Assembly (NCBI RefSeq): GCF_013377855.1
Contig: NZ_JABXYJ010000004.1
Location: 62,001-126,000, forward strand
Length of the DNA: 64,000 bases
Origin: Cognatundibacterium oligocarboniphilum
GTDB lineage: Bacteria; Pseudomonadota; Gammaproteobacteria; Burkholderiales; Burkholderiaceae_D
Direction of reading: 5' to 3'
This document shows positions 1-8,354 of the stretch, one piece after another (the first letter of the stretch is position 1; every line of letters begins with the position of its first letter). The position numbers and the translations under genes were made by a program. The notes beneath the pieces were generated by a model. The model was not told where the DNA came from and did no database searches. It was given only the letters and a program-made list of their open reading frames with translations.

Positions 1-2
1 TG

Positions 3-911
3 TTTCAGGGCGGCGACATTACCGTCAAAGACCTGTTCAAGCGCGCCGATACCGCCATGTATGAAGCCAAAACCGCCGGCAGGAACGCGGTACGCTTTTT
101 TGATCCGGCAATGCAGGCCATCCTGGTGGTGCGCATGCTGATGGAATCGAACCTGCGCGCGGCGCTGGCCAACAACCAGTTCCAGCTGCATTATCAGGTA
201 CAGGTCAATGCCGATGGCAAGCTGATTGGCGCAGAAGCCCTGCTGCGCTGGAAACATTCTGACCGCGGCTTTATTTCACCCGCCGATTTCATTCCTGTTG
301 CCGAGGAAACCGGGCTGATCCTGCCGATCGGAAAATGGGTGCTGGAAACTGCCTGCGTCCAGCTCAAAAAATGGGAGGCCGACCCGGATACGGCCGATCT
401 GACACTGGCGGTGAATGTCAGCGCCAAACAATTCCAACAGCATGATTTTGTCGATACGCTGTGCGACATGGTCAGCCGGCATCAGATTAATCCGACCCGG
501 CTGAAACTGGAGCTGACAGAAAGCACGATTCTGGATAATGTCGATGCGACGACAGAAAAAATGCATCTGCTCAGAAAGATCGGCATTGCCTTTTCGATGG
601 ACGATTTCGGCACTGGCTACTCCTCGCTGGCCTACCTGCAACGGCTGCCACTGAATCAGCTGAAAATCGACCAGTCGTTTGTGCGTGACCTGAGTGAAGA
701 TGAAAATAACGCCACTATCGTCAGAGCGATTATCTCGCTGGGCGTGAATCTGGGACTGAACGTGATTGCCGAGGGCGTGGAAACCAAGGCGCAGCGCGCC
801 TTCCTGATTGCGCATAACTGCTACGCCTTTCAAGGCTACCTGTTTTCCAGACCCTTGCCGCAGGAAGGCTTTCTGGCCATGATCAAAGAGCCGCCATCAA
901 ACGATGCCTAA
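3..911 (+). CDS. GGDEF-EAL cyclic di-GMP phosphodiesterase, 3' part
   Basis: The reading frame is open from the window edge, so the 5' end lies outside. The first ~30 residues are the end of a GGDEF domain (ADTAMYEAK...GRNAVRFF). They are followed by a full EAL domain of about 240 residues. Residues of an active c-di-GMP phosphodiesterase are visible: the signature EALLRW, a Mg-binding Asn in NVSAKQF, ELTES, DDFGTGYSS, the lysine in LKID, and AEGVE. The protein presumably lowers c-di-GMP and so affects motility and biofilm. The missing N-terminus, probably with sensory or membrane domains, cannot be judged. The gene is convergent with the next one and their 3' ends overlap by 15 bp. EAL family is certain; activity is inferred. 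Confidence 0.95.
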   Translation, partial: FQGGDITVKDLFKRADTAMYEAKTAGRNAVRFFDPAMQAILVVRMLMESNLRAALANNQFQLHYQVQVNADGKLIGAEALLRWKHSDRGFISPADFIPVAEETGLILPIGKWVLETACVQLKKWEADPDTADLTLAVNVSAKQFQQHDFVDTLCDMVSRHQINPTRLKLELTESTILDNVDATTEKMHLLRKIGIAFSMDDFGTGYSSLAYLQRLPLNQLKIDQSFVRDLSEDENNATIVRAIISLGVNLGLNVIAEGVETKAQRAFLIAHNCYAFQGYLFSRPLPQEGFLAMIKEPPSNDA

Positions 912-1772
912 GGCGCTCCAGTCCACCTTATCATCCCGTACCGGCGGGCACCAGAAATAACTGGTGGTCAGCGGCAAGGTAAAACGGAACAGGGCATCGG
1001 TGATGCCGTCTTCCGCACCGGACATGCGCCGCAGCTGCGCTTCAAACGCGGCGAACGAGGCGGCAAACGCCACGAACACCAAGCCGGCCTGCTGCCCGTC
1101 CGCCCAGGGCATGGAACGGCGCAGCATAAATGCTTCCGGCTCAAAATCTTCCTGCGCGGTACGTTTCACATGCGCCGATGTGGGAGCATCTTCCAGTTCT
1201 TCATTGTCCGACGCACGCCGCCCTATCATCTGATCGCGCTCGTCCTGCGAGATGGCGTCCAATTTGTCGAAACGGTGTTCCCATTGCTGAACTGCGGCAA
1301 AGCTGCCGCCGTCTGCCGTCAGCGCCACCTGCAGCGCTTCCTCGCCCTGCGGATTTTCAGTGCCGTCTTCATAACCGCTGAGATCGCGTCCGTCCTGATA
1401 GCGGAAAGCGCAGATTGCCTGCCGCAAAACGAAGGCCGGTGCCAGCATCTGCTGCACATGGCGCTGCACGTGCACCAGCGCCCCGCGCTCGCTGTCGCGG
1501 CACCACAGCCATAATGCCGCCGGTGTCGCGGGCAGATGCATTGTCGCTCCCGGAATTTCCGTAAAATCGTACAGACCGGGAATCGCCGCGCCGAACAAGG
1601 CAGCCAGTTGCGCACCGATACCGGCCACCACCCGCTCGCCGTCTGCCAGTGACTGCAGTGCGCGTAACGCCGCCTCTGCGGCAGAACGGTCTGCCTGCGG
1701 CGAGAGCTCAAAACTCAGATAAACCGCCTGCGCCGGAATCGCCTGCAAAATCCCTTTCTGATACGCCTTCAT
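897..1772 (-). CDS. DyP-type heme peroxidase
   Basis: A 291-residue protein of the dye-decolorizing peroxidase family, close in length to the YfeX-like class (~300). The family signature GXXDG is present as GYEDGTENP near residue 133, giving the distal catalytic Asp. A likely proximal heme His sits in TSAHVKRT near residue 200, and the conserved RRSMPW arginines follow. There is no Tat signal, so it is probably cytoplasmic. These enzymes use H2O2 to oxidise dyes and porphyrin-like substrates; the natural substrate is unknown. A strong Shine-Dalgarno (GGAGGAAG) precedes the ATG. It stands alone, convergent with the EAL gene. Confidence 0.93.
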   Translation of the reverse strand: MKAYQKGILQAIPAQAVYLSFELSPQADRSAAEAALRALQSLADGERVVAGIGAQLAALFGAAIPGLYDFTEIPGATMHLPATPAALWLWCRDSERGALVHVQRHVQQMLAPAFVLRQAICAFRYQDGRDLSGYEDGTENPQGEEALQVALTADGGSFAAVQQWEHRFDKLDAISQDERDQMIGRRASDNEELEDAPTSAHVKRTAQEDFEPEAFMLRRSMPWADGQQAGLVFVAFAASFAAFEAQLRRMSGAEDGITDALFRFTLPLTTSYFWCPPVRDDKVDWSALGIV

Positions 1773-1985
1773 TTCCTTCCTCCATCATTGCCGAAACCGG
1801 ATCACTGTCCAGACCATAGTGTAATGCGGCGCAGCCCACCCTGCACAGAGCCTGACAAAAGGCTTGTGATCTCATCGCGTTCGTGATTACAATGAATCCG
1901 GCTGCAGGTTTTCACAAGAAGCCTTGTCACCACGTCGCTCGGACGGTTCCGGGCGTTACGTCACCCTACAATTTACTTTTCTGTC

Positions 1986-3239
1986 ATGACTACTACACTA
2001 ACTCCGCCGGGCCGGGGTTCAGCAGGTGAGGGCGTTGCTTCGTCCGGACCGCAGTTCTCCTTTTCCCGCATCAATCGTCTGCCTCCCTACGTTTTCAATA
2101 TCACCGCCGAGCTGAAGATGGCGGCGCGCCGTCGCGGCGAAGATATCATCGACATGTCGATGGGCAATCCCGATGGCGCCACCCCGAAACATATCGTCGA
2201 CAAGCTGGTGGAAGTCGCCCAGCGCCCAGACACGCATGGCTACTCGGCATCGAAAGGCATACCGCGCCTGCGCCGTGCCATTGCACGCTGGTATAAAGAT
2301 CGTTACGAAGTCGAACTCAACCCTGATTCTGAAGCGATCGTCACCATCGGCTCCAAGGAAGGTCTGGCGCATCTGATGCTGGCGACGCTCGACAAAGGCG
2401 ACACCGTGCTGGTGCCGAACCCCAGCTATCCGATCCATATCTACGGTGCGGTGATTGCCGGTGCCGATATCCGCTCGATACGCATGAGCCCCGGCGTCGA
2501 TTTTTTCGCCGAACTCGAAAGAGCGATACGCGAAACCTATCCGAAACCGAAGATGATGATTTTCGGTTTTCCATCCAACCCGACCGCGCAATGCGTGGAA
2601 CTGGATTTTTTTGAGCGCGTGGTGAAGCTGGCCAAAGAACACAACATTCTGGTGGTGCATGATCTGGCGTATGCCGACATCGTGTATGACGGCTGGAAAG
2701 CGCCATCAATCATGCAGGTGGAAGGCGCGCGCGATGTGGCGGTGGAATTTTTTACCATGTCGAAGAGCTATAACATGGCGGGCTGGCGCATCGGCTTCAT
2801 GGTCGGCAACAAAGAGCTGGTTGCCGCACTGGCACGCATCAAGAGCTATCATGATTACGGCAGTTTTACGCCGGTGCAGGTGGCGGCGATTGCCGCGCTG
2901 GAAGGCGACCAGAGTTGCGTGCATCAGATCCGCGATACCTATCAGGCGCGACGCGATGTGCTGGTGAAGGGTTTGCACGATATCGGCTGGATGGTTGAAA
3001 AACCGAAAGCCTCAATGTATATCTGGGCTGAAATTCCGGAACACTACCGCCATCTCGGTTCGCTGGAATTCGCGAAACAGGTGCTGGAAAAGGCCAGGCT
3101 GTGTGTGTCGCCCGGTATCGGTTTCGGCGAATACGGCGATGCTTATGTACGCTTTGCACTGATCGAAAATGAAGCGCGCATCCGTCAGGCTTTGCGCGGC
3201 TTGAAGCAGATGTTCAAGGAGGACGGTCTGATCAGCTGA
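1986..3239 (+). CDS. alaC: Alanine/pyridoxal-phosphate aminotransferase, AlaC-like
   Basis: A 417-residue fold-type I class I/II aminotransferase. It has NPSYPIH, the FPSNPTAQ substrate/PLP loop, DLAYADI and the PLP lysine in [13 protein letters not shown], all typical of AlaC/YfdZ. AlaC makes alanine from pyruvate using glutamate. In many Burkholderiales this gene precedes hom and thrC (recalled knowledge). Here it is followed by a terminator and then hisC, so the threonine genes are elsewhere. The first ~25 residues look unstructured. A start further downstream is possible but no better one is apparent. Family is certain; exact substrate is inferred. Confidence 0.9.
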   Translation: MTTTLTPPGRGSAGEGVASSGPQFSFSRINRLPPYVFNITAELKMAARRRGEDIIDMSMGNPDGATPKHIVDKLVEVAQRPDTHGYSASKGIPRLRRAIARWYKDRYEVELNPDSEAIVTIGSKEGLAHLMLATLDKGDTVLVPNPSYPIHIYGAVIAGADIRSIRMSPGVDFFAELERAIRETYPKPKMMIFGFPSNPTAQCVELDFFERVVKLAKEHNILVVHDLAYADIVYDGWKAPSIMQVEGARDVAVEFFTMSKSYNMAGWRIGFMVGNKELVAALARIKSYHDYGSFTPVQVAAIAALEGDQSCVHQIRDTYQARRDVLVKGLHDIGWMVEKPKASMYIWAEIPEHYRHLGSLEFAKQVLEKARLCVSPGIGFGEYGDAYVRFALIENEARIRQALRGLKQMFKEDGLIS

Positions 3240-3294
3240 ACCGGGATACCGCTTCCCGCGACGCTGGCAACACGTTCCTGAACATTTACCATGC

Positions 3295-3330
3295 GGTCAG
3301 CACAAGAACGTTTTTGTGCTGACCTTTTTT
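3295..3330 (+). terminator. Rho-independent terminator after alaC
   Basis: A perfect 11-bp stem, GGTCAGCACAA paired with TTGTGCTGACC (3295-3305 with 3314-3324), has an 8-nt loop and is followed by six T. It lies 56 bp after the alaC stop and ends alaC transcription before hisC. Confidence 0.9.
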
Positions 3331-3355
3331 CTGATTTTTTGTTTATCACCCTATC

Positions 3356-4435
3356 ATGAGCCAATACTGGAGCAGCCTTGTTCACACCCTGACCCCTTAT
3401 GTGCCGGGCGAACAGCCGAAGCTGCAGCAACTCATCAAACTCAATACCAACGAAAATCCGTATCCGCCGTCGCCGCAAGTACTGGCGGCCATTACCGGGG
3501 CAGCGTCTGCTGATCTGCGACTGTATCCCGATCCCGGTTCGGACCGGCTGCGCGAAACGATCGCTGCGTATTACAGTCGCGAAAGCGACAGCAGTATCAC
3601 ACCGCAGCAGGTGTTTGTCGGCAACAGTTCCGACGAAGTGCTGGCGCATACATTTCAGGCGCTGCTCAAGCATGCGCTGCCTTTGCTGTTTCCGGACATT
3701 ACCTACAGTTTTTATCCGGTGTATTGCGGCCTGTATGGCATCACTTACCGCAGCGTGGCGCTGGATGCCGACTTCCGGATTCAGACTGCGGATTATGCGC
3801 AGCCGAATGGCGGCATTATTTTTCCAAATCCGAATGCCCCGACCGGCTGTCTGCTGGGTCTGGAACAGATCGCCGCGCTGCTGGAAAGCAACCGGGATTC
3901 GGTAGTAGTAATCGATGAAGCGTATATCGATTTCGGCGGCGCATCGGCGATCCGGCTCGTGAACCGGTACCCGAATCTGCTGGTGGTGCAGACCCTGTCC
4001 AAATCCCGTTCGCTGGCCGGTTTGCGGGTCGGGCTGGCTGTTGGTCATCCCGATCTGATTGAAGCACTGAACCGCATCAAAAACAGCTTTAACTCTTACC
4101 CGCTCGACCGGGTGGCGGTGGCGGGCGCGATGGCTGCGTTTGAGGATCAGGCCTATTTTGAACAGATCTGCCGCGCAGTGATTGCTACCCGCGACCGGCT
4201 CACGCAAGGTTTGCAGCAGCTGGGATTTTTCGTGTTGCCGTCAGCGGCCAATTTTGTGTTTGCCCGCCATCCGCAGCACGATGCGGCAACACTGGCGCAG
4301 CGGCTGCGGGAACAGCATATCATCGTGCGCCATTTCCGCTTGCCGCGGATTGAACAATTTTTGCGCATTTCTGTCGGTACCGATGCGGAATGCGATGCGC
4401 TGCTGACGACACTCGCGCAGTTAGCCGGACAATAA
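3356..4435 (+). CDS. hisC: Histidinol-phosphate aminotransferase
   Basis: A 359-residue class I/II aminotransferase of the HisC family. It catalyses the PLP-dependent glutamate to imidazole-acetol phosphate transamination of histidine synthesis. Visible motifs are [11 protein letters not shown] near the N-terminus, [27 protein letters not shown] and the PLP lysine in [14 protein letters not shown]. Length matches the family (350-370). The gene is isolated from other his genes and sits between two terminators, as expected of a second HisC copy. Such copies may also serve aromatic amino acid transamination; this cannot be decided from sequence. Confidence 0.93.
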   Translation: MSQYWSSLVHTLTPYVPGEQPKLQQLIKLNTNENPYPPSPQVLAAITGAASADLRLYPDPGSDRLRETIAAYYSRESDSSITPQQVFVGNSSDEVLAHTFQALLKHALPLLFPDITYSFYPVYCGLYGITYRSVALDADFRIQTADYAQPNGGIIFPNPNAPTGCLLGLEQIAALLESNRDSVVVIDEAYIDFGGASAIRLVNRYPNLLVVQTLSKSRSLAGLRVGLAVGHPDLIEALNRIKNSFNSYPLDRVAVAGAMAAFEDQAYFEQICRAVIATRDRLTQGLQQLGFFVLPSAANFVFARHPQHDAATLAQRLREQHIIVRHFRLPRIEQFLRISVGTDAECDALLTTLAQLAGQ

Positions 4436-4437
4436 AA

Positions 4438-4466
4438 AACAGCGGTCTTCGCCGCTGTTGTCTGTT
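4438..4466 (+). terminator. Rho-independent terminator after hisC
   Basis: An 8-bp stem AACAGCGG / CCGCTGTT (4438-4445 with 4452-4459) has a 6-nt UUCG-type loop and is followed by a T-rich stretch. It starts 3 bp after the hisC stop. Confidence 0.75.
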
Positions 4467-4519
4467 TGCCTGACCGGCGCTGCCGGTTTGTTTTACAGGG
4501 TCGGCGTGCCGTGCGGAGA

Positions 4520-5014
4520 TTATTCCGGCCAGACTGACAGCACGAGTTCTTCGATATTGTCAGGATGACTGATTTTCTTGCGGGCATCGGCCCAGTCTGA
4601 CGGTTCCGGTCTGGCCTTACGGGTCTGCACCGGGGTGTCGACCGCCATTTTCATGGCAAATACGACGATGCCGGATTTGACCTCAAACGGCGGCAGTTTC
4701 TGCACGATGTCGTCGATCTGGCCCGCATAGTATTCATGCAGCGCCGGGCTCATGTCGAGCCAGGAAGCGGTCGCGCCATCGGAACGGATGGCGATCACCA
4801 GATAACCGGAAGTGGCCGGGATTTTCGCTTTTTTGAGTGTCTGGTAAATCTTCGACTGCAGCGTCCGTGAATAACGCCCCAGATTATCCGCCGTCACGCC
4901 TTTCTGTTGCAGCACCGGGTCGGGCTGGAAAAAATAAAACGCGTCAAACCGCACTTCTGCGGCCGGCGCCCAGGCCGACAGGGACAGTAACAGCGCAGCC
5001 AGCAGCAGTCTCAT
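4520..5014 (-). CDS. Secreted hypothetical protein
   Basis: A 164-residue protein. The N-terminus is a clear Sec signal peptide (basic MR, then LLLAALLLSLSAWA, cleavage near APAAE), leaving a mature protein of ~145 residues without cysteine, so probably periplasmic. I do not recognise a domain. The mature part alternates hydrophobic and polar residues as a small alpha/beta protein would (YLVIAIRSDG, GIVVFAMKM). Its start is only 14 bp from the 3' end of the short asparaginase gene upstream on the same strand, so the two may be co-transcribed. Function unknown. Confidence 0.75.
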   Translation of the reverse strand: MRLLLAALLLSLSAWAPAAEVRFDAFYFFQPDPVLQQKGVTADNLGRYSRTLQSKIYQTLKKAKIPATSGYLVIAIRSDGATASWLDMSPALHEYYAGQIDDIVQKLPPFEVKSGIVVFAMKMAVDTPVQTRKARPEPSDWADARKKISHPDNIEELVLSVWPE

Positions 5015-5028
5015 GATGTTTCCTTTTT

Positions 5029-5514
5029 TTATTTATGCACAAACACACCGGCGGCGCGATTTTTCTGCACGTCGTTCCACGGAAAAACCTTGCCGTTCAT
5101 CGCCACATGCACGCCGGGTGGCAGCAATTGGGCGGCGGCACAGGCAAAGCCAAGATTGAAAAACGCGTCGGAATTGGCGATTTCATACGGAATCATGGCG
5201 CCGGTGAAAACGATGGTTTTATCCAGTCCTGCCGCGCCCAGCACTTCGGCAGTTTCACGCATGGTGTCGGTGCCGTGGATGATGACGATGGCTTTTTCAG
5301 TCGCCTGGCTGCAGGCCTGCAGAACCGTCTGACGGTGACTGTCGTCCATGTCGAGCGAATCCATCAGCATGCAGATATCCAGCGCAACCGGCACCGTCAG
5401 CCGCGCGCGCTGCAGCACCTCGGGCAGATGGCTGTCGGTAAAACTGAGTTTGCCGTTGATTTCATCGTAGTGTTTGTCAAACGTACCGCCGGTGGCGAGA
5501 ATGCGCAGTGTCAT
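5029..5514 (-). CDS. Short single-domain asparaginase
   Basis: A 161-residue protein matching only the N-terminal catalytic domain of bacterial L-asparaginases, which are usually ~330 residues. Both threonine motifs are intact: the nucleophile region ATGGTFDKHY at residues 6-15 and HGTDTM in the middle. FTGAMIPY is also conserved. There is no signal peptide, so it should be cytoplasmic. The chosen ATG gives the family-typical MTLRILATGGTFD start; extending upstream adds 47 non-conserved residues. The C-terminal domain helps oligomerisation in long enzymes, so activity is plausible but inferred. It precedes the secreted unknown gene on the same strand. Confidence 0.85.
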   Translation of the reverse strand: MTLRILATGGTFDKHYDEINGKLSFTDSHLPEVLQRARLTVPVALDICMLMDSLDMDDSHRQTVLQACSQATEKAIVIIHGTDTMRETAEVLGAAGLDKTIVFTGAMIPYEIANSDAFFNLGFACAAAQLLPPGVHVAMNGKVFPWNDVQKNRAAGVFVHK

Positions 5515-5632
5515 GGTGAGTTTATTCGTAGAGGTGAAGGGAATCGGATGCCGCCATTGTAACGCGCCGGGGCAGGTGCTGAAAACTGCTACACTGACGC
5601 GCCTTCCCCCTGTTTGCTGGATGATTCCTGCT

Positions 5633-6409
5633 ATGAAACCGATTGCTCCCGGCACTGTTATTTTTCACCGGCACCGCGGCTATGGCGTGCTGACGGCTGT
5701 GAATCTGCTCACGGGCTGGGTCGGTGCGCGCTTCGGGGATGAAAAACGCAGCATCGATCTGAATTTGTCGGCCGATGAAGTCCGGCATGCAGACGGCGAA
5801 CCCATCCTGTTCCGGCGCGCGCCGCCGGAATGTATGCCGCATGCGCGCCTGATGGCGATGGTGCGCGAGCTGCACGCTGCGGGCTATCAACGGCTGTATC
5901 TGTACAGCTGGCCCAAACCGTCCGGCCTGCACTGGCGCTGGCAACTGTTCTCCGGCCAGCGCCACTGGATGCAGCGGCCACTGCGCGAGGGCTGGTATGG
6001 CTCGGGGGCCGATTATATTTTCAATCCCGTCATGGGCTGGGGCGATGCGCCCGGTGCAGACACCGCCGGACTGATCGCGGCGCTGGCGCAATACGACCCC
6101 GCCGGACTGGCCCAGGCGCTGGGCAGGGACGAAGATCACACGCGCTGGTTTGCCGGCGTTTGCGACGCGCTGCTGCCCGACTACGCCTACAGTCTCGGCG
6201 CCGATACCCCGGAGCAACCGCTGCCGCTGGATTTGCCGGTGATGGCGGTGCACCCGCGCCTGCCGCCTTATGCGAGATCTGCACTGACGTATCCGCCGGG
6301 CTGGGAACAGACCTGGAGCCCGGACAGCATCGCCCGCCGCCATCAACAGCGCACCGTGGTACGGCATGATGTGATTCCGTCCGGCTGGAGTCTGCCGCTG
6401 GAGTGGTAA
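5633..6409 (+). CDS. Hypothetical protein
   Basis: A 258-residue soluble protein that I do not recognise. It begins GTVIFHRHRGYGVLTAVN, which resembles a short SH3-like or CarD-type beta motif, then becomes rich in Trp, Pro and Arg (WSWPKP, WRWQLFSGQRHWMQRP, GWEQTWSPDS). There is no signal peptide or membrane segment. The start at 5633 was chosen because upstream residues in the same frame lie opposite the asparaginase gene start and look non-coding; an ATG at 5621 is also possible. It is divergent from the asparaginase gene. Confidence 0.7.
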   Translation: MKPIAPGTVIFHRHRGYGVLTAVNLLTGWVGARFGDEKRSIDLNLSADEVRHADGEPILFRRAPPECMPHARLMAMVRELHAAGYQRLYLYSWPKPSGLHWRWQLFSGQRHWMQRPLREGWYGSGADYIFNPVMGWGDAPGADTAGLIAALAQYDPAGLAQALGRDEDHTRWFAGVCDALLPDYAYSLGADTPEQPLPLDLPVMAVHPRLPPYARSALTYPPGWEQTWSPDSIARRHQQRTVVRHDVIPSGWSLPLEW

Positions 6410-6518
6410 GACCGACCAGCCTGTTCCGGATTTTTTCAAATCAATCCTGTCTCCACAGATACTCCCCCCACTTTTTTCCAAAATCAGTCTGATATCAAGA
6501 TTTAACAAGATCATTTTT

Positions 6519-6544
6519 ATATACTCCCATTGAGTATATTTTTC
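6519..6544 (+). terminator. Weak AT-rich hairpin with T-run
   Basis: ATATACTC (6519-6526) pairs with GAGTATAT (6532-6539) around a 5-nt loop and is followed by five T. It lies ~110 bp after the stop of the upstream gene and could end its transcript. The stem is weak. Confidence 0.4.
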
Positions 6545-6699
6545 CCCTGATAGTCATTCGCGTAAAAAGCGGGCACCGCAACATCTGCCATTGTCCTGCC
6601 CACTGTCGCCGCACGGCATGAAACCGGACAAAATCCGCTACAATCCCGCTTCCACCACATGTCGCGCATTGCCCGTCTCAGGACAAACGCGGCACGCAC

Positions 6700-6746
6700 C
6701 CGGGGACGACCCCGGCGCATCTCGTCATTCGCAGGGACGACCCTGC
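6700..6746 (+). promoter_or_regulatory. Guanidine-II (mini-ykkC) riboswitch
   Basis: Two perfect 6-bp GC-rich stems each close an ACGA tetraloop: CCGGGG-ACGA-CCCCGG at 6700-6715 and GCAGGG-ACGA-CCCTGC at 6731-6746, with a 15-nt linker. Paired hairpins with ACGR loops just upstream of a start codon define the guanidine-II riboswitch class. The second hairpin ends 25 bp before the ATG of a Gdx/SugE exporter, the class's best-known target gene. Guanidinium binding is expected to expose the ribosome binding site and switch the exporter on. Confidence 0.93.
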
Positions 6747-6771
6747 AGCCATCACCTTTCGGAATCCCATC

Positions 6772-7092
6772 ATGAACTGGATCACTCTGCTTACCGCCGG
6801 TCTGTTTGAAATCGTCTGGGCCATCGGCCTGAAATACACCGACAGCTTTTCCCGTTTCTGGCCCAGCGCCTTGACACTGGCTGCTATGGCAGTGAGTGTG
6901 GGCTTACTCGGAATCGCCATGAAAGGCCTGCCGGTCGGCACCGCCTATGCGGTCTGGGTCGGCGTTGGCGCAGTTGGCACCGCGATCATGGGCATCATCC
7001 TGTTCGGCGAACCCGCCAGCCCGGCGCGCCTGCTCAGCCTCGCCCTGATCGTCTGCGGCATCATCGGCCTGAAACTTGCCACGCCTGCCTGA
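6772..7092 (+). CDS. gdx: Guanidinium exporter Gdx (SugE), SMR family
   Basis: A 106-residue four-helix small multidrug resistance protein. The essential proton/substrate glutamate is Glu13 (LFEIVWA), followed by [15 protein letters not shown], which is typical of the Gdx/SugE subtype and not EmrE. Later helices carry [19 protein letters not shown] and the GE of LFGEP. The protein should sit in the inner membrane as an antiparallel dimer exchanging guanidinium for protons. The guanidine-II riboswitch directly upstream independently supports the substrate assignment. Confidence 0.95.
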   Translation: MNWITLLTAGLFEIVWAIGLKYTDSFSRFWPSALTLAAMAVSVGLLGIAMKGLPVGTAYAVWVGVGAVGTAIMGIILFGEPASPARLLSLALIVCGIIGLKLATPA

Positions 7093-7366
7093 GTTTGCCA
7101 CCAGCAATGCGCCTGTGCATCCAACAAGCGTGCGTAAATCAGCCGCTAAAATACAGGTGAACCAATGGAATTCTGCATACTCCTCCTGTTTTTAAGAAAA
7201 ACCCTAAAATCCCGTCATAAATATTGGGCTTGTAAACATACCCAGGGGAGTATATTTTTGGTGTTTTGAGATCGTGTGACGCGGTGGATTCGATCACTAA
7301 CAGCAAATGGACAATGCCAGACTCAGGCTGATGTGATGATTGTTGAAGAAAGCGTGGGGATTTGGG

Positions 7367-7453
7367 GTTCAACTCCGAACTAACCAGCACCCAGCATGTG
7401 CCGCGAAGCGGCAAGCTCTTTGCTGGGTGTCTGGGTTGAGTGACAAGTTAGGC
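7367..7453 (-). repeat. Integron attC recombination site
   Basis: Read on the minus strand: R'' GCCTAAC (7453-7447), 5-nt spacer, L'' ACTCAACC, a long imperfect stem with CACCCAGCA/TGCTGGGTG and a terminal TGCCGC-TTC-GCGGCA hairpin, L' GGTTAGT, 5-nt spacer, R' GTTGAAC (7373-7367). L'' carries extra bases relative to L', the extrahelical feature used in attC strand selection. Length (87 nt), two 5-nt central spacers and the core GTTRRRY all fit attC architecture. It lies 64 bp after the stop of the cassette gene. Confidence 0.88.
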
Positions 7454-8011
7454 AGGTGGCAAAGGCTCGATTGGTTGCGTCGTTAATGCGTTGCTCTGTG
7501 TTCGTTTTTTATTTTTTTAAAGCTTAGTACGCCACGTTTCTAAAACCAATTTCACCGCAGGCAAAAGAGGCTTTGTGGTTCCATCGTTAAGTGTGACGAA
7601 AACTTCAGCTGCTTCTGCGAAGCCACCTTCGCCAAACGACGCATGAAAAAGACCGAGTGTCGTGGTGACCCGATCGGAGGTTGGCACTTCGCGCACAGGT
7701 TTACTAGGGCTCTTTGGAACAAAAAGTTTCGCGTGCTTTGCTGCGTCCGCGATGTCTTGAATGAATTGGAAGCCAGGACATATTTCGAGCATTTCATTGC
7801 GAACAGCATCTAGGCGCTGGTTCATCGTTGAGCGATCCGTGGGAGGTTGGCCTTCCTGTGCTAAGTGATCTGCCATGTGATTAAGCACAATGGCTGCAAG
7901 CAATCCACGCCGCAGATCATGCGGAGATTGCGCGAACTCGGCCACAGTTGGTTCGACCATTAGGGTGAGAAAGTCTTTGGCACTTGACGGCATGGATTTT
8001 TCGAGGCCTAA
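7373..8011 (-). mobile_element. Single integron gene cassette
   Basis: The 5' cassette boundary on the minus strand is G|TTAGGC (8012|8011-8006). The six bases TTAGGC are the exact complement of the R'' half-site GCCTAA of the attC at the other end, as required for a cassette that was once circular. The unit therefore runs from 8011 to the G of R' at 7373 (639 bp) and holds one gene plus its attC. No second attC was found further along, so this is a one-cassette array. It points away from the integrase remnant, the normal arrangement. Confidence 0.85.
7517..7993 (-). CDS. Cassette-borne hypothetical protein
   Basis: A 158-residue soluble, mostly helical protein that I do not recognise. A central DIADAAKHAKL segment and an N-terminal LLAAIVLNHMADHL helix are the most distinctive parts. 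There is no signal peptide, membrane span or nuclease motif. An ATG at 8014 would straddle the cassette boundary (ATG|TTAGGC), so that codon comes from outside the cassette. The ATG at 7993 lies inside it and was preferred; a fusion start from 8014 after insertion remains possible. Codon usage looks poorer in GC-ending codons than in neighbours, as is common for cassette genes. Confidence 0.75.
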   Translation of the reverse strand: MPSSAKDFLTLMVEPTVAEFAQSPHDLRRGLLAAIVLNHMADHLAQEGQPPTDRSTMNQRLDAVRNEMLEICPGFQFIQDIADAAKHAKLFVPKSPSKPVREVPTSDRVTTTLGLFHASFGEGGFAEAAEVFVTLNDGTTKPLLPAVKLVLETWRTKL

Positions 8012-8140
8012 CATGATTTAATTTTCATTTTGCAACATTAACCGTCAATGATCAAACTGTCAACATGTTGCAATCCCCTTGAAAACCGCATGAATATTGA
8101 CTGCATTTGTTTATACCGATATTTTATACAGTACAAATAA
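8012..8140. promoter_or_regulatory. Presumed attI site with Pc-like promoter
   Basis: This 129-bp AT-rich region lies between the start of the integrase remnant and the first cassette, exactly where attI and the cassette promoter Pc belong. On the minus strand TTGACA (8063-8058) is followed after 17 bp by TAATGT (8040-8035), a perfect -35 with a weak -10 directed into the cassette. The recombination point is the GTTAGGC core at 8012-8006. Integrase-binding repeats could not be delimited by eye. Confidence 0.6.
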
Positions 8141-8272
8141 ATGAACAAAAACATCATCCCTCAAAAACCACGCTTGCTGGATCAGGTGCACGAACGTTTG
8201 CGTTATCAGCATGACAGCTTTTCGACTGAAAAAGTGTACGTGTGCTGGATACGTTTCTTCCTTCGCTGGTGA
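8141..8272 (+). pseudogene. Integron integrase intI, N-terminal remnant
   Basis: Forty-three codons followed by TGA. The translation has PRLLDQVHERLRY, then STEKVYVCWIRFF, which is the conserved N-terminal SAM-like DNA-binding domain of IntI tyrosine recombinases (pattern LLDQ.RERIR..HYS..TE..Y..W.R.F). Intact IntI is ~320-340 residues. Everything after about residue 43, including all catalytic R..H..RY residues, is missing. Nothing recognisable as IntI follows in any frame up to 8355. The gene is divergent from the cassette, the canonical orientation. Confidence 0.85.
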
Positions 8273-8354
8273 AAACTCACACGTTCTGCCACCACATCGC
8301 ACACTGCCAGTCATTGTGCATATATCTAACCTTATCCACAGCACATCTTCACCC

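Noticed and set aside
7139-7414. 91-residue minus-strand open frame beside the attC site
   Set aside because: It runs into the attC hairpin, has no ribosome site and no recognisable feature. I see nothing else between 7100 and 7366.
8100-8140. LexA box before the integrase remnant
   Set aside because: Only one half-site (TATACAGT) is visible; there is no CTGT at the required spacing.
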